Source of the DNA: Lachnospiraceae bacterium
GTDB lineage: Bacteria > Bacillota > Clostridia > Lachnospirales > Lachnospiraceae
Reading direction: 5' to 3'
DNA: 64,000 bases
Assembly (NCBI GenBank): GCA_017622845.1
Contig: JAGAQJ010000031.1
Location: 99,703-163,702, forward strand
How positions within the stretch are numbered: the first letter of the stretch is position 1; the number at the start of each line of letters is the position of its first letter. Below, piece by piece: positions 53,666-63,022 of the stretch. Position numbers and translations under genes: made by a program. Below the pieces are notes generated by a model. The model did no database searches. It had not been told where the DNA came from and worked only from the letters and a program-made list of their open reading frames with translations.

Positions 53666-54034
53666 CTACATATTTGTCTTTTCTAATGCCGAATACTTAT
53701 CAAATTGTTTAAAGCCATATTTTTCATAGAATTTAATCGTATGCGGATCTGATGGCATTACTTTAACATGAAGCAACTTGTCGTATTTCTCCATAATTTT
53801 CTTCATAAGAGTGTCTCCGATATGAAGTCCTTGATAATCCGAATCCACCAATAAATAATGTATGAAACCTATGGTTTCCTTATCATCTAATCCGCGCGCC
53901 AAACTGACCAAGTGTTCTCCATCCCATGCGGAAATAACAACTGATGAGTTCTGCATCGCTCGGCTAATCTCTGTCCCATCATTGCTTATCTGCAATCTCA
54001 CCCTGTTTTTTGTAGATGCTGTTTGCTTCGACAT
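53666..54034 (-). CDS. GNAT family N-acetyltransferase (apparently short at the N-terminus)
   Basis: 122 residues. The GNAT core is visible: SSVVISAWDGEHLVSLARG, IGFIHYLLVDSDYQGLHIGDTLMKKI (acetyl-CoA loop QGLHIG) and DPHTIKFYEKYGFKQFD. Relatives have about 20 further N-terminal residues before the IS-x-AMQNSS segment. Here the start overlaps the upstream acyltransferase gene by 56 bases, and the ribosome site (AGAGG only 2 bases from ATG) is poor. Truncation of the 5' end is possible, so function may be reduced. Confidence 0.75.
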   Translation of the reverse strand: MSKQTASTKNRVRLQISNDGTEISRAMQNSSVVISAWDGEHLVSLARGLDDKETIGFIHYLLVDSDYQGLHIGDTLMKKIMEKYDKLLHVKVMPSDPHTIKFYEKYGFKQFDKYSALEKTNM

Positions 54035-54644
54035 AACCTCTTACCATTGAGGTTGGATATACATTGGAGCAGCGGCCGATGACCGTACCCGGATTGAGCA
54101 CGCTGTTGCAGCCTACCTCTACGTTGTCGCCAAGCATCGCTCCCATCTTTTTCAAGCCTGTCTCAATATTTCCATAAGGAGACTTTACAACAACAAGTGT
54201 TTTATCGCTCTTTACATTTGATGTGATAGAGCCTGCACCCATATGGGATTTGTAGCCAAGAATACTATCACCGACATAATTGTAATGGGGCACCTGCACT
54301 TTATTAAACAGTATCACGTTTTTCAGCTCTGTCGAATTGCCGACGACTGCGCCTTTTCCGACAATTGCATTTCCTCTGATAAAGGCACAATGGCGAACCT
54401 CTGCCTCCTCATCGATGATGCACGGACCATTAATACATGCCGTTGGTGCTACTGCAGCCGATTTCGCAACCCATATATTTTCGCCGCGTTTTTCAAATTT
54501 ATCAGCAGGAAGTGTGTTTCCAAGTTCTACGATAAATGCTCCAATCTTTGGAAGCAGCTCCCACGGATAAACAGCGCCTTCAAATAATGCTGCTGCAATT
54601 GTTTCCTTTAAATCGTATAAATTCTGAATCTGTAATTGTTCCAT
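53979..54644 (-). CDS. Left-handed beta-helix acyltransferase / nucleotidyltransferase-like protein
   Basis: 221 residues with hexapeptide-repeat turns (AVAPTACINGPCIIDEEAEV, GNAIVGKGAVVGNSTELKNV, GAMLGDNVEVGCNSVLNPGT), forming a left-handed beta helix like the C-terminal half of GlmU. Proteins of this kind in Clostridia are annotated as UDP-GlcNAc pyrophosphorylase-like or acetyltransferase; the substrate is unresolved. AGAGGT 6 bases before ATG. Its end overlaps the GNAT start. Confidence 0.85.
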   Translation of the reverse strand: MEQLQIQNLYDLKETIAAALFEGAVYPWELLPKIGAFIVELGNTLPADKFEKRGENIWVAKSAAVAPTACINGPCIIDEEAEVRHCAFIRGNAIVGKGAVVGNSTELKNVILFNKVQVPHYNYVGDSILGYKSHMGAGSITSNVKSDKTLVVVKSPYGNIETGLKKMGAMLGDNVEVGCNSVLNPGTVIGRCSNVYPTSMVRGYVEANSIYKKQGEIADKQ

Positions 54645-54676
54645 GATATTACCTCTTTCTTTTTTAATGTATCTTA

Positions 54677-55411
54677 TCAGAAGCTGCTCTTTGCTTCTGA
54701 TAAAAGGTGTGTTTTTTGCGCGTGCATCTGATTATAAGAAGCTGTGCTTGCGTACTGCATACCGCTTTCGTATGAGCTTCGAATCTCCTGCAGCATACTG
54801 TTATAAAAAGAAATAGCTGCACTTTGACGCTGTTTTGCGATAGCTGCACCTCTTGTAGTGTAGAACTTGTCATAAATATGCTCCAACTTATATTTATATT
54901 CCTGAAAGAAGGAGCTTTCCACATCATTTGCACCATCTGAAATGCTTCCATCTGCTTTTCGGGAATAAAGCGGCTCGTTGTGCTGTCCCTTATAGGCAAG
55001 CGTACGGGCAAGGCCGACTGCGCCGGAAACATCAATCTTGTCAGCATCAAACAGAATTTTAGCCTCTATACTGGCTGGCGGATTTCCTTTTCGGTAGCGA
55101 TGCGTTTGGATACACTCCTTAACATGCATGCAGAAGTCTTCGCAAAATCCGTGTTTCCTTAAGAATTGACAGGCTTTTTCCGCACCGACCTGTGCGTGAC
55201 AAAGCTTCGGATTCTCTAATTGCTCCCAGCGTCCGATATCATGCAGCAGGCACGCACAGATAAGCACATCATAATTCACATTTTCTTCTGTCTGTGCGAT
55301 GTCCAGCGCCGTACACAGCACGCGGTAAACGTGCTCCTTATCATGTGCAGTGTCCTTCTCCATGCAGGACAGCATATAATTTTCTATTATGGTATATTGT
55401 TCCTTTTGCAT
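54677..55411 (-). CDS. HD domain phosphohydrolase
   Basis: 244 residues. The HD-superfamily metal residues are visible: His in AHDKEHVYRVLCTALDIA, the HD pair in CLLHDIGRWEQ, then HVKECIQTHRYRKGNPPASIEAKILFDADKID (parts shown), a typical HDOD/metal phosphohydrolase arrangement. Substrates may be nucleotides or other phosphates. The C-terminal 60 residues are helical and hydrophilic. It precedes the acyltransferase gene by 32 bases. Confidence 0.9.
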   Translation of the reverse strand: MQKEQYTIIENYMLSCMEKDTAHDKEHVYRVLCTALDIAQTEENVNYDVLICACLLHDIGRWEQLENPKLCHAQVGAEKACQFLRKHGFCEDFCMHVKECIQTHRYRKGNPPASIEAKILFDADKIDVSGAVGLARTLAYKGQHNEPLYSRKADGSISDGANDVESSFFQEYKYKLEHIYDKFYTTRGAAIAKQRQSAAISFYNSMLQEIRSSYESGMQYASTASYNQMHAQKTHLLSEAKSSF

Positions 55412-55552
55412 ATCCTCCTATCTCCTTCTATATTATCAATTTGCTTACCCTTTCTATGCTCTCTTAATTAATAATAACCTTTAGACTTACTTTATTATTC
55501 TCTGATCCTTTGCGAAGAAATCTATAATCTAAAAATTCTTGGCTTAGTGGCA

Positions 55553-56107
55553 TTACATATTCTTCTGTTTTTTCAGAATAACAAAATCCAATATCTGCTT
55601 CCAGCCATTCTGCTCCGCTCCCTCACCCCATAAAGGCTCTGTTAATAACTCTAATGTATCAACTTTTTGCCGGATGGACTTCACCATTTCCTTTCTTTTT
55701 TCAAAACTGATACGGTTCAGTCTTTCATCAGATACCTTGCAATAAGTACTTTGCAGGAAATTAATAATGTCATAATAGCTGTCTTCTTCATTTGAAAAGA
55801 CTGTGTAATCAGGAAACAAAGATATAACATTGGTAAATGCTATTTCCAAATCATACAGACCTAATGCCTCCAAAGCCTTGGGAATAGACGGAACAAGCTT
55901 GGCTTGTTCACAGATTACATACCACCAGCCGTCACATTTCCAATTTCCAATCATATTGATGCCTATATGTAAGAGAAACAGGTCAGGGCTTACTTGCTCT
56001 CTTATTTCCTCCAAAGTTCCAATTTCCCATAGTTTATCAGAAAGCTTAACCAGCACAGCTTCATTTATGCTTGATATATCTTGAAACATTTCTTTTATTG
56101 TAAGCAT
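55553..56107 (-). CDS. DMP19/DUF4375-like protein of unknown function
   Basis: 184 residues from ATG 56107 (GGGG-rich site upstream). The segment INMIGNWKCDGWWYVICEQA followed by SIPKALEALGLYDLEIAFTN resembles the DMP19/DUF4375 fold, which is a helical domain seen in Firmicutes and in viral DNA mimics. The match is weak (seen by pattern only). An upstream in-frame ATG at 56170 would add 21 residues. It is a solitary gene after topB on the same strand. Confidence 0.7.
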   Translation of the reverse strand: MLTIKEMFQDISSINEAVLVKLSDKLWEIGTLEEIREQVSPDLFLLHIGINMIGNWKCDGWWYVICEQAKLVPSIPKALEALGLYDLEIAFTNVISLFPDYTVFSNEEDSYYDIINFLQSTYCKVSDERLNRISFEKRKEMVKSIRQKVDTLELLTEPLWGEGAEQNGWKQILDFVILKKQKNM

Positions 56108-56203
56108 ACCGTACCCCCAATCTCTCCATTCTCTTTTCCCTACTGCTGCTTCGGATTTCACTGCAGGCAAATCTTCTGTTTTATGATTTTAGCAATGCAA
56201 ACA

Positions 56204-59200
56204 TCAGTTCCATGGCAATCCTTCCTCAGGCAATTGCTCCGGCAATGGAACCTGTTCCATGACTTCATTGGATGCAGGCTCTTCAGCGGCGCCTGACATC
56301 AGCGCTTGCCAGTATTCATCCGATGCGGAGTCAGTGCTTAACCATGGCTGTGCATTTTGTGATGGATTGTCATCCGATGGTTCTCTCGCATGTTCAAAGT
56401 CAAATTGAATCTTTTCATCTTCATACTTGAGGTATGCTTCAAACTGATTTCCTGCTTTTGACACAAAACCAACGATTTTATTTTTCGTCCTTCCATCAGC
56501 AAACAATTCTTGCATGATTTCTTCCGGCAAAGTCACCTGTGCTACCGTATGTCCTACTCGAAAACCGCACTCGCACTCATAATACCACTGGCTCTTTTTT
56601 AACCGATTTGTTTTACACTTAGGACAATCAAGTCCCGTTTCGGTAGGCTGTGGTCTGTCAGGAAAATCAAAAACGACCTGACCGCTCTCGTTCAGCTTTA
56701 GCGGAGCATCAAATTTGGAACCGTTTTTGGATAAAAAGCCCTGTATGACTTCTGTCTTTTTGTCGGTCAGCAGTTGCTTTACAATACGGTCATTGATTTT
56801 TACTCCGGCTATTTGATTGTTTATGGAAAAGCGGCAGCTGCGTTCTGCATCGTCCTTATTGTATTTGGAACAGCCATAACCAAACGGAGTTTTGACAATA
56901 TCGCCTCCGCACATGGGACATTTTACATCCTTTAGCTTCGGCTGTTCCAGGTCTTCAAAGTCAAATTTAAGACCTGTAATTTTCCCTTCTTCGTCCTTAC
57001 TGAAAACCACACGTGCATCAAATTTTTTGCCCGTTTTGGACTTAAATCCGCGGATTGTTGAAGTTCTTCCACTTGTCAGAAGTTCCTTTACCTGTGCCTC
57101 GGAAATATCCTTTCCTGCCATTTTTCCAATTGAAAAACGGCAGCTCTCCTCATTAAGCTTGTCATAGTTTGCACAGCCATAGCCAAACGGAGTCTGCACA
57201 ATCTCGCCGCCGCAAAGCGGACAGACAACATCTTTGATTTTCTTCGCTTCCACATGGTCAAAGTCAAAGCTGACATGATGCTTTCCGTCGGTGTCCTTTT
57301 CAAGCATCAGGCAGGCATCAAACTTTTTTCCCGATTTTCCTTTAAAGCCTCGGATTGTCTGCGTCACTTTATTTGTCAAAAGCTCCTTTACCTGTGCAGC
57401 GCTTAAATCCTTGTCAGCAATCTTTCCAATGGCAAATCTGCAGCTTGAAGCGTCCTGTGAGTCAAAGTTTGCACAGCCATAGCCAAAGCCCTTCACAACA
57501 ATTGCTCCGCCACAGTCGGGACATACGACTCCTTCCATTACTTGCGGCTGATTTTGGGAAAAGTCGAAATTGATTTCTACCTTTCCCTGCTCGTTTCTGT
57601 GCAGTACAAGCGCTGCCTCAAACTTTTTCTTTTTCTTCGATTCAAAGCCGCTTAGTATTTTCGTGCGTCCGTCTTTGATAAGTGAAATACACTCCTCATC
57701 TGAAAGCGTTTTTCCTGCAATGGTGCCTATCACAAAGTTGCATCCGCTGCCATCTTTCTGATAATTCGAACAGCCGTAACCAAAGGGAGTTGTCATCATA
57801 TCGCCGCCGCACACAGGGCATGGAACACCGATTTTTCTGCGTGCTCCCGGTCCTTTTGCGCCTTTTCCTGTAAACTGGCTTATTTGAGAGGCGATTTGAA
57901 CGGACAAATCTTTGTCACGTATCTGAATGGTTTCTTTTCGGATAAAGTCCTCCAACTTTGTGCGGTAATCACTGACATCGACCGTTCCGTTTGTGATACC
58001 GTCAAGCCCCTTTTCCCATGATGCTGTCATCTTGGGATTTAAAAGTGCCGGAACGGTCATCGCTACAACCTCATACACCATCTCACCAAAGCGTTCCGGT
58101 GTAATCACCTGCGTCTTTTTATTGAGGTTCAGATAGCCGATACGAATCAGCTTCTTAATAATCTCCGCACGGGTAGCACTTGTTCCGATACCAGAGCCTT
58201 TGATTTGAGCACGAAGCTCCTCATCTTCGATGAGCTGTCCGGCATTTTCCATCGCAAGAATCATGGAACCGGATGTATACCGCTTGGGTGGGGAAGTTTT
58301 ACTGTCCTTAATGTCAAAGCCGTTTACCGGGATAGCATCGCCTTGTTTTAGCGTATCAGCCAAAGCAAGCAGCTTTTTTGCATTTTGCTTTTTCTCTTTT
58401 GGGGTGCTTTCGTCTGTTTTCGGTTCATCAGAATCGTTTCCTTCACCCTGTTTTCCAGTCGGACTGTCTGCCAGCGCTGTCTCATTTTCATCGGAATCCG
58501 CATCTTCTAATGTTTTTCCCATCACTTCAAGAAATCCAAGTTTTTTCAGAACCTTTGCCGATGAAAACAGAGATTCCTTCTGAATGCCTATCACTAATTT
58601 TAAAGTTTGGTATTCGGCAGGCGGATAAAAGATGCTCAAAAAGCGCCGCACGATTAAGTCAAATACCTTGCTCTGCAATGGGGACAGCGATCGAAGCTCT
58701 GTCAGTTGTCCGGTTGGAATGATGGCGTAGTGGTCTGTAACCTTGCTGTCGTCTGTATACTGTGTTTTGTCAATTTTGCCGTAAAGTCTATTTGTTAAAA
58801 TATTGTCAACATAGCTCTGAGTCGGGACATAACCCTTTAACTGATTCAGATTTTTTCCAATTTCCTTTGCAACTGCAGTGGTCAGCACACGTGCATCGGT
58901 TCTGGGATAGGTGGTCAGCTTTTTTTCGTATAAATCCTGTGCAACCTGCAAGGTTTCGTCAGGGCTGATTTTAAAACGCCTGGTACATTCCGCCTGCAAT
59001 TCTGCCAAATTAAATAATAGCGGCGCTTTCTTTTTGGAAATGCCTTTTTCCAAGGTCTTTATCAATGCCGGTTTTCCCTCAAGAATAGAGATTAACGCCT
59101 CTGCATCTTTTTTCTCCTTAAAGCCGTTTTCCTTGTAAAGCTTCGGCGATTCAAAATAATCAGAACCTTCGACTGCCCTCCACTCCGCCTCAATCGCTGC

Positions 59201-59911
59201 ATCGGAGAAGCTGCCTGTCACTCTGTAAAAGGACGTTTCTTTAAAATTTCTGATTTCACGCTCCCGGTTGACGACCATGCCAAGCACACAGGTCATGACT
59301 CTTCCGACTGCAATTGCGGTATATCCTTTTGTAGCTGCGGCATCATTCAAAAGTTTTCCGTATTTTACGGACATAACACGGGAAAAATTAATGCCCATCG
59401 CATAATCTTCAATAGAGCGCATAATCCCCGATTTTCCCAGATTGGCATAATCGGTCATTGGTTTCGCCTGTGCCACACCGCGTCTGATTTCTTCCTCTGT
59501 CTGTGAATCAATCCACACGCGCAGCTCTTTCATTCCCTTTCGGACACCGCCGAAATTCCTGATATTCTCCTCAATGGTCTGTCCTTCTTTTCCGGAGTCG
59601 CCTGCCCAGTAAACGGTATCGATATCTTCTCTGTGCAGAAGCCCGTGTACGATATCATATTGCTGTTTGACATTTTTAATGACACCATACTTATAGGTTT
59701 CAGGCAGGAATGGTAAATCCTGCAGCATCCACTTCTTATACCGGATATCGTATTCCTCGGGATAAACCATTTCTACCAAATGCCCGACGCACCATGTTAT
59801 GACATACGTGTCATTTTCTATATATCCGTTCTTTCTTCCTGAAACACCAAACACCTTTGCATAATCCTGTGCTACGGACGGCTTCTCCGTGATAATTAAT
59901 TTCTTACCCAC
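56204..59911 (-). CDS. topB: Type IA DNA topoisomerase (topoisomerase III) with five C-terminal repeats
   Basis: 1235 residues, unusually long for TopB (about 700). The toprim domain starts at Glu9 (ITEKPS), with the acidic motif AGDSGKEGQTIEEN (residues 103-116; Firmicute TopB usually has DAGREGE). The active tyrosine is Tyr335 in TTYPRTDAR. After the core (to about 590) come five zinc-ribbon/repeat units of about 85-95 residues, each CPxCGG-x(2-8)-GYGCxNY-x-CRFxIG, then GRT and GFxSKxGKKFDA. The last unit has CPKCK and CECGF. The start is ATG at 59911. An additional linker at about 450-520 is acidic (DSDENETAL). Confidence 0.93.
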   Translation of the reverse strand: MGKKLIITEKPSVAQDYAKVFGVSGRKNGYIENDTYVITWCVGHLVEMVYPEEYDIRYKKWMLQDLPFLPETYKYGVIKNVKQQYDIVHGLLHREDIDTVYWAGDSGKEGQTIEENIRNFGGVRKGMKELRVWIDSQTEEEIRRGVAQAKPMTDYANLGKSGIMRSIEDYAMGINFSRVMSVKYGKLLNDAAATKGYTAIAVGRVMTCVLGMVVNREREIRNFKETSFYRVTGSFSDAAIEAEWRAVEGSDYFESPKLYKENGFKEKKDAEALISILEGKPALIKTLEKGISKKKAPLLFNLAELQAECTRRFKISPDETLQVAQDLYEKKLTTYPRTDARVLTTAVAKEIGKNLNQLKGYVPTQSYVDNILTNRLYGKIDKTQYTDDSKVTDHYAIIPTGQLTELRSLSPLQSKVFDLIVRRFLSIFYPPAEYQTLKLVIGIQKESLFSSAKVLKKLGFLEVMGKTLEDADSDENETALADSPTGKQGEGNDSDEPKTDESTPKEKKQNAKKLLALADTLKQGDAIPVNGFDIKDSKTSPPKRYTSGSMILAMENAGQLIEDEELRAQIKGSGIGTSATRAEIIKKLIRIGYLNLNKKTQVITPERFGEMVYEVVAMTVPALLNPKMTASWEKGLDGITNGTVDVSDYRTKLEDFIRKETIQIRDKDLSVQIASQISQFTGKGAKGPGARRKIGVPCPVCGGDMMTTPFGYGCSNYQKDGSGCNFVIGTIAGKTLSDEECISLIKDGRTKILSGFESKKKKKFEAALVLHRNEQGKVEINFDFSQNQPQVMEGVVCPDCGGAIVVKGFGYGCANFDSQDASSCRFAIGKIADKDLSAAQVKELLTNKVTQTIRGFKGKSGKKFDACLMLEKDTDGKHHVSFDFDHVEAKKIKDVVCPLCGGEIVQTPFGYGCANYDKLNEESCRFSIGKMAGKDISEAQVKELLTSGRTSTIRGFKSKTGKKFDARVVFSKDEEGKITGLKFDFEDLEQPKLKDVKCPMCGGDIVKTPFGYGCSKYNKDDAERSCRFSINNQIAGVKINDRIVKQLLTDKKTEVIQGFLSKNGSKFDAPLKLNESGQVVFDFPDRPQPTETGLDCPKCKTNRLKKSQWYYECECGFRVGHTVAQVTLPEEIMQELFADGRTKNKIVGFVSKAGNQFEAYLKYEDEKIQFDFEHAREPSDDNPSQNAQPWLSTDSASDEYWQALMSGAAEEPASNEVMEQVPLPEQLPEEGLPWN

Positions 59912-60036
59912 ATACTCCTCCTAAAGGACACCGGAACATCGCTCTTCATATCCGTTCCTCTTTGCCTCCTGCTGTAAAACTCAGGCATACAAGAACATTT
60001 CAGCATTTCTTTCCCGTTCACGGTGTACACATACAG

Positions 60037-60061
60037 AAAGAGCAGCAAAACACTGCTCTTT
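60037..60061. repeat. Small hairpin between topB and asd
   Basis: AAAGAGCAG (60037-60045) pairs with CTGCTCTTT (60053-60061) around CAAAACA. It could end the asd transcript or start the topB leader; the 340-base gap otherwise contains the palindromic element at 60113-60240. Confidence 0.5.
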
Positions 60062-60112
60062 CTTAATTGCTATCGTTTTAACACTATCATGTCAAGAATA
60101 AAAATCTATTTT

Positions 60113-60240
60113 CGTAACGATTCAGTACCCTCATAGTTACGAGCATCAAGTCATGCAAAACCACTTCGTGGTGACTTGATGCCTAACACAATTTACGATT
60201 CTCACGCACTCCGCGGCAAGTGCGTAGTGCTGTACTGAAC
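60113..60240 (+). repeat. Palindromic element, fullest copy
   Basis: CGTAACGATTCAGTACCCTC then a hairpin GCATCAAGTCA (60143-60153) with TGACTTGATGC (60172-60182), inner CCAC-TTC-GTGG, a second hairpin CGCACT/AGTGCG (60205-60210, 60219-60224), and TTCAGTAC (60121-60128) mirrored by GTACTGAA (60232-60239). Partial relatives are at 13065, 16938 and 24411. Confidence 0.7.
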
Positions 60241-60254
60241 AATTACCTATTTTC

Positions 60255-61340
60255 TTATTTCTTTGTAATATATCCCTGTGCTTTCAGAAGCTCTGCGCAA
60301 AGAACTGCGCCGCCGGCAGCGCCTCTTACTGTATTGTGGGAAAGTCCTACAAACTTCCAGTCATATACGCTGTCCTCACGAATACGTCCTACAGAAACAC
60401 CCATACCATTTTCAAAATCTACATCTAAAGCAACCTGAGGTCTGTTGTCCTCCTCAAGATACTGGATAAACTGCTTCGGAGCGCTTGGAAGATTTAATTC
60501 CTGCGGAACACCCTTAAAACTTACTAATTTTTCGATCAACTGCTCCTTCGTCGGCTTTTTCCTAAACTTCACAAATACGGCTGCTGTATGACCGTTTAAT
60601 ACAGGTACACGGATACACTGGCAGGTAATTACAGGAGAAGTTGCAGGTACGATGACGCCGTCTTTGATTTCACCCCAAATTCTTAAAGGCTCTTTCTCGC
60701 TCTTTTCTTCTTCGCCTCCAATATAGGGAATAATGTTTCCTTCCATTTCAGGCCAGTCCTTGAAGGTCTTTCCTGCACCTGAAATTGCCTGATAAGTCGT
60801 AGCGACTACCTCATACGGCTCAAACTCCTTCCATGCTGTTAAGACAGGAGCATAGCTCTGGATAGAACAGTTTGGCTTTACTGCTACAAAACCTCTTGTT
60901 GTGCCAAGGCGCTTCTTCTGGAAGTCAATTACTTTCATATGTTCCGGATTGATTTCAGGTACTACCATCGGCACATCAGGTGTCCAGCGGTGTGCAGAGT
61001 TGTTGCTGACCACAGGAGTCTCTGTCTTTGCATAATCTTCTTCAATTTTCTTGATTTCTTCCTTTGTCATATCGACTGCTGAGAATACGAAGTCAACCTC
61101 AGAAGCTACCTTCTCAACCTCATTGACATTCATAACAACGATATTCTTTACTGCCTCAGGCATGGGAGTTGTCATTTTCCAGCGGTCGCCTACTGCTTCC
61201 GCATAAGTCTTTCCTGCTGAACGCGGACTTGCTGCAATGGTTGTCACCTCAAACCACGGATGATTTTCAAGAAGAGAGATAAATCTCTGACCTACCATAC
61301 CTGTACCGCCAAGGATGCCTACTTTTAATTTTTCACTCAT
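60255..61340 (-). CDS. asd: Aspartate-semialdehyde dehydrogenase
   Basis: Reduces aspartyl phosphate to aspartate semialdehyde for lysine, threonine and methionine synthesis. The 361-residue enzyme has the NADP motif GILGGTGMVGQRF and the catalytic cysteine in VKPNCSIQ (Cys158), of the archaeal/fungal-like class with PNCS rather than GNCT. The histidine partner is in CIRVPVLNGHTAAVFV. No lysine riboswitch was seen upstream. Confidence 0.97.
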   Translation of the reverse strand: MSEKLKVGILGGTGMVGQRFISLLENHPWFEVTTIAASPRSAGKTYAEAVGDRWKMTTPMPEAVKNIVVMNVNEVEKVASEVDFVFSAVDMTKEEIKKIEEDYAKTETPVVSNNSAHRWTPDVPMVVPEINPEHMKVIDFQKKRLGTTRGFVAVKPNCSIQSYAPVLTAWKEFEPYEVVATTYQAISGAGKTFKDWPEMEGNIIPYIGGEEEKSEKEPLRIWGEIKDGVIVPATSPVITCQCIRVPVLNGHTAAVFVKFRKKPTKEQLIEKLVSFKGVPQELNLPSAPKQFIQYLEEDNRPQVALDVDFENGMGVSVGRIREDSVYDWKFVGLSHNTVRGAAGGAVLCAELLKAQGYITKK

Positions 61341-61520
61341 TTTATTATTCCTCCATATTTATATTTTTTAAGTTTATCCGCGCCATTTGCAAGCTGCTAT
61401 GCAGCCCGCTTTTTCTCATATCCGGGCGCTCCGCTTATGAAATAGCACAAATCCCGAAATGAGCAAGCCAAAACATGTCTGTTCATTTTGTGATATTGGT
61501 GTCATTTCATGGCTAAACTG
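61341..61520. other. Intergenic region between asd and argH
   Basis: 180 bases without a gene. It contains GGCTAAACTGTTAC (61511-61524), the reverse complement of the GTAAYAGTTYAGCC box, overlapping the argH stop, and weak inverted repeats (GCAAGC-like and CATTTTG-like). I see no clear promoter for asd; the box may mark an element remnant. Confidence 0.4.
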
Positions 61521-62894
61521 TTACTTTAAATATTCCTTATTGATACGAATAACCTCTTTCATGGCTTCCGGTCCGGGAGCGCCGATTGTCATACGCTTGT
61601 TTACACAGGTTTCCAAACTTACTGCTTCAAAGATATCCTGTTCAAACACGGGGCTGATTTCTTTTAACTCATCAAGAGATAACTCGTCAATCGCTTTATT
61701 TTTATCAATGCAGTACAATACCAGTCTGCCGATAATGCCATGCGCGTCACGGAATGGTACACCATGATTTACCAGATAATCTGCTGCATCAGTCGCATTG
61801 GTAAAACCCTTCATAGCGCTTGCTTTCATAACATCTTTATTAAATTTCAGCGTCTTGAGCATTCCGGTAAAAAGCGCCACACACCCCTTTACGGTGTCAA
61901 TCGCATCAAAGGTCAGTTCCTTATCCTCCTGCATATCCTTATTGTATGCCAGTGGAATACCCTTCATCGTTGTGAGAATTGACATCAATGCACCGTACAC
62001 ACGACCTGTCTTGCCGCGTACAAGCTCTGCAATATCCGGATTTTTCTTTTGCGGCATGATACTGCTTCCTGTCGAATAAGCGTCATCAATTTCCACAAAA
62101 CGATACTCGTTGGAGTTCCATATGATAATTTCTTCGCTGAAACGGCTAAGGTGCATCATAATCGTAGAAAGTGCAGACAACAGCTCAATCACATAATCCC
62201 TGTCCGCTACAGAATCCATGCTGTTTAAGGTCGGACCATTGAAATCAAGAAGCTGTGCTGTATATGCTCTGTCCAAAGGATAAGTCGTACCTGCCAAAGC
62301 GCCGGAGCCTAACGGACAGTAATTCATGCGGTCATAAATATCGTCAAGCCGCTGTCTGTCACGTTTGAACATCTCAAAATACGCTCCCATATGATGCGCT
62401 AAGGTAATTGGCTGAGCCTTCTGCAAATGGGTAAAACCGGGCATATAAGTTTCTGTGTTTTCTTCCATAATTTTTATCACAGCCTCGAGCAATTCCTTCA
62501 AAAGACTGTTAATCTCAACAATCTCATGTCTGGTATAAAGCTTCATATCAAGTGCGACCTGATCATTCCGGCTTCTGCCCGTATGCAGTTTCTTTCCTGC
62601 ATCACCGATTCTGTCAATCAGATTCGCTTCCACAAAGCTGTGGATATCCTCATATTCATCTGTAATCTCAAGGCTTCCATTTTCTACATCTTTTAAAATG
62701 CTCTCCAAACCTGCCAAAATCTGATTCTTTTCATCTTCTGTCAAAATTCCCTGTTTTGTGAGCATTTTCACATGGGCCATGCTTCCCTCGACATCTTGTT
62801 TAAAAAACTTTTGGTCAAAAGAAATCGACGCATTAAAATTATATACAAGCTTGTCTGTCTCTTTCGTAAATCTGCCGCCCCAAAGCTGTGCCAT
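61521..62894 (-). CDS. argH: Argininosuccinate lyase
   Basis: Final enzyme of arginine synthesis, splitting argininosuccinate to arginine and fumarate. The 457 residues contain [20 protein letters not shown], the flexible catalytic signature [20 protein letters not shown] and [18 protein letters not shown] (both in parts). Typical family length. No adjacent argG, so arginine genes must be scattered. It is downstream of the RRXRR-like gene, with a terminator between them. Confidence 0.98.
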   Translation of the reverse strand: MAQLWGGRFTKETDKLVYNFNASISFDQKFFKQDVEGSMAHVKMLTKQGILTEDEKNQILAGLESILKDVENGSLEITDEYEDIHSFVEANLIDRIGDAGKKLHTGRSRNDQVALDMKLYTRHEIVEINSLLKELLEAVIKIMEENTETYMPGFTHLQKAQPITLAHHMGAYFEMFKRDRQRLDDIYDRMNYCPLGSGALAGTTYPLDRAYTAQLLDFNGPTLNSMDSVADRDYVIELLSALSTIMMHLSRFSEEIIIWNSNEYRFVEIDDAYSTGSSIMPQKKNPDIAELVRGKTGRVYGALMSILTTMKGIPLAYNKDMQEDKELTFDAIDTVKGCVALFTGMLKTLKFNKDVMKASAMKGFTNATDAADYLVNHGVPFRDAHGIIGRLVLYCIDKNKAIDELSLDELKEISPVFEQDIFEAVSLETCVNKRMTIGAPGPEAMKEVIRINKEYLK

Positions 62895-62980
62895 CTTATG
62901 TCTCCTCCTGATTATTAAGGCTTCGCTGCCTATGAAATATTACTAATAATAACACACCTTCTTAACAGTTTCAAGAATAA

Positions 62981-63011
62981 AATAAGCGAGCCGTTATGAC
63001 TCGCTTATTTC
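62981..63011 (-). terminator. Terminator after the RRXRR-like gene
   Basis: AATAAGCGAG (62981-62990) pairs with CTCGCTTATT (63000-63009); on the minus strand it is followed by TTATTCTTG. It is 12 bases after the gene's stop. Confidence 0.85.
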
Positions 63012-63022
63012 CGGTAATACTA

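Noticed and set aside
54664-55050. 128-codon frame overlapping the HD domain gene on the same strand
   Set aside because: No domain, no ribosome site, and it is fully inside the well-supported HD gene in another frame.
61341-61520. Lysine riboswitch before asd
   Set aside because: No conserved lysine-riboswitch sequence or adequate length; only element remnants are visible.
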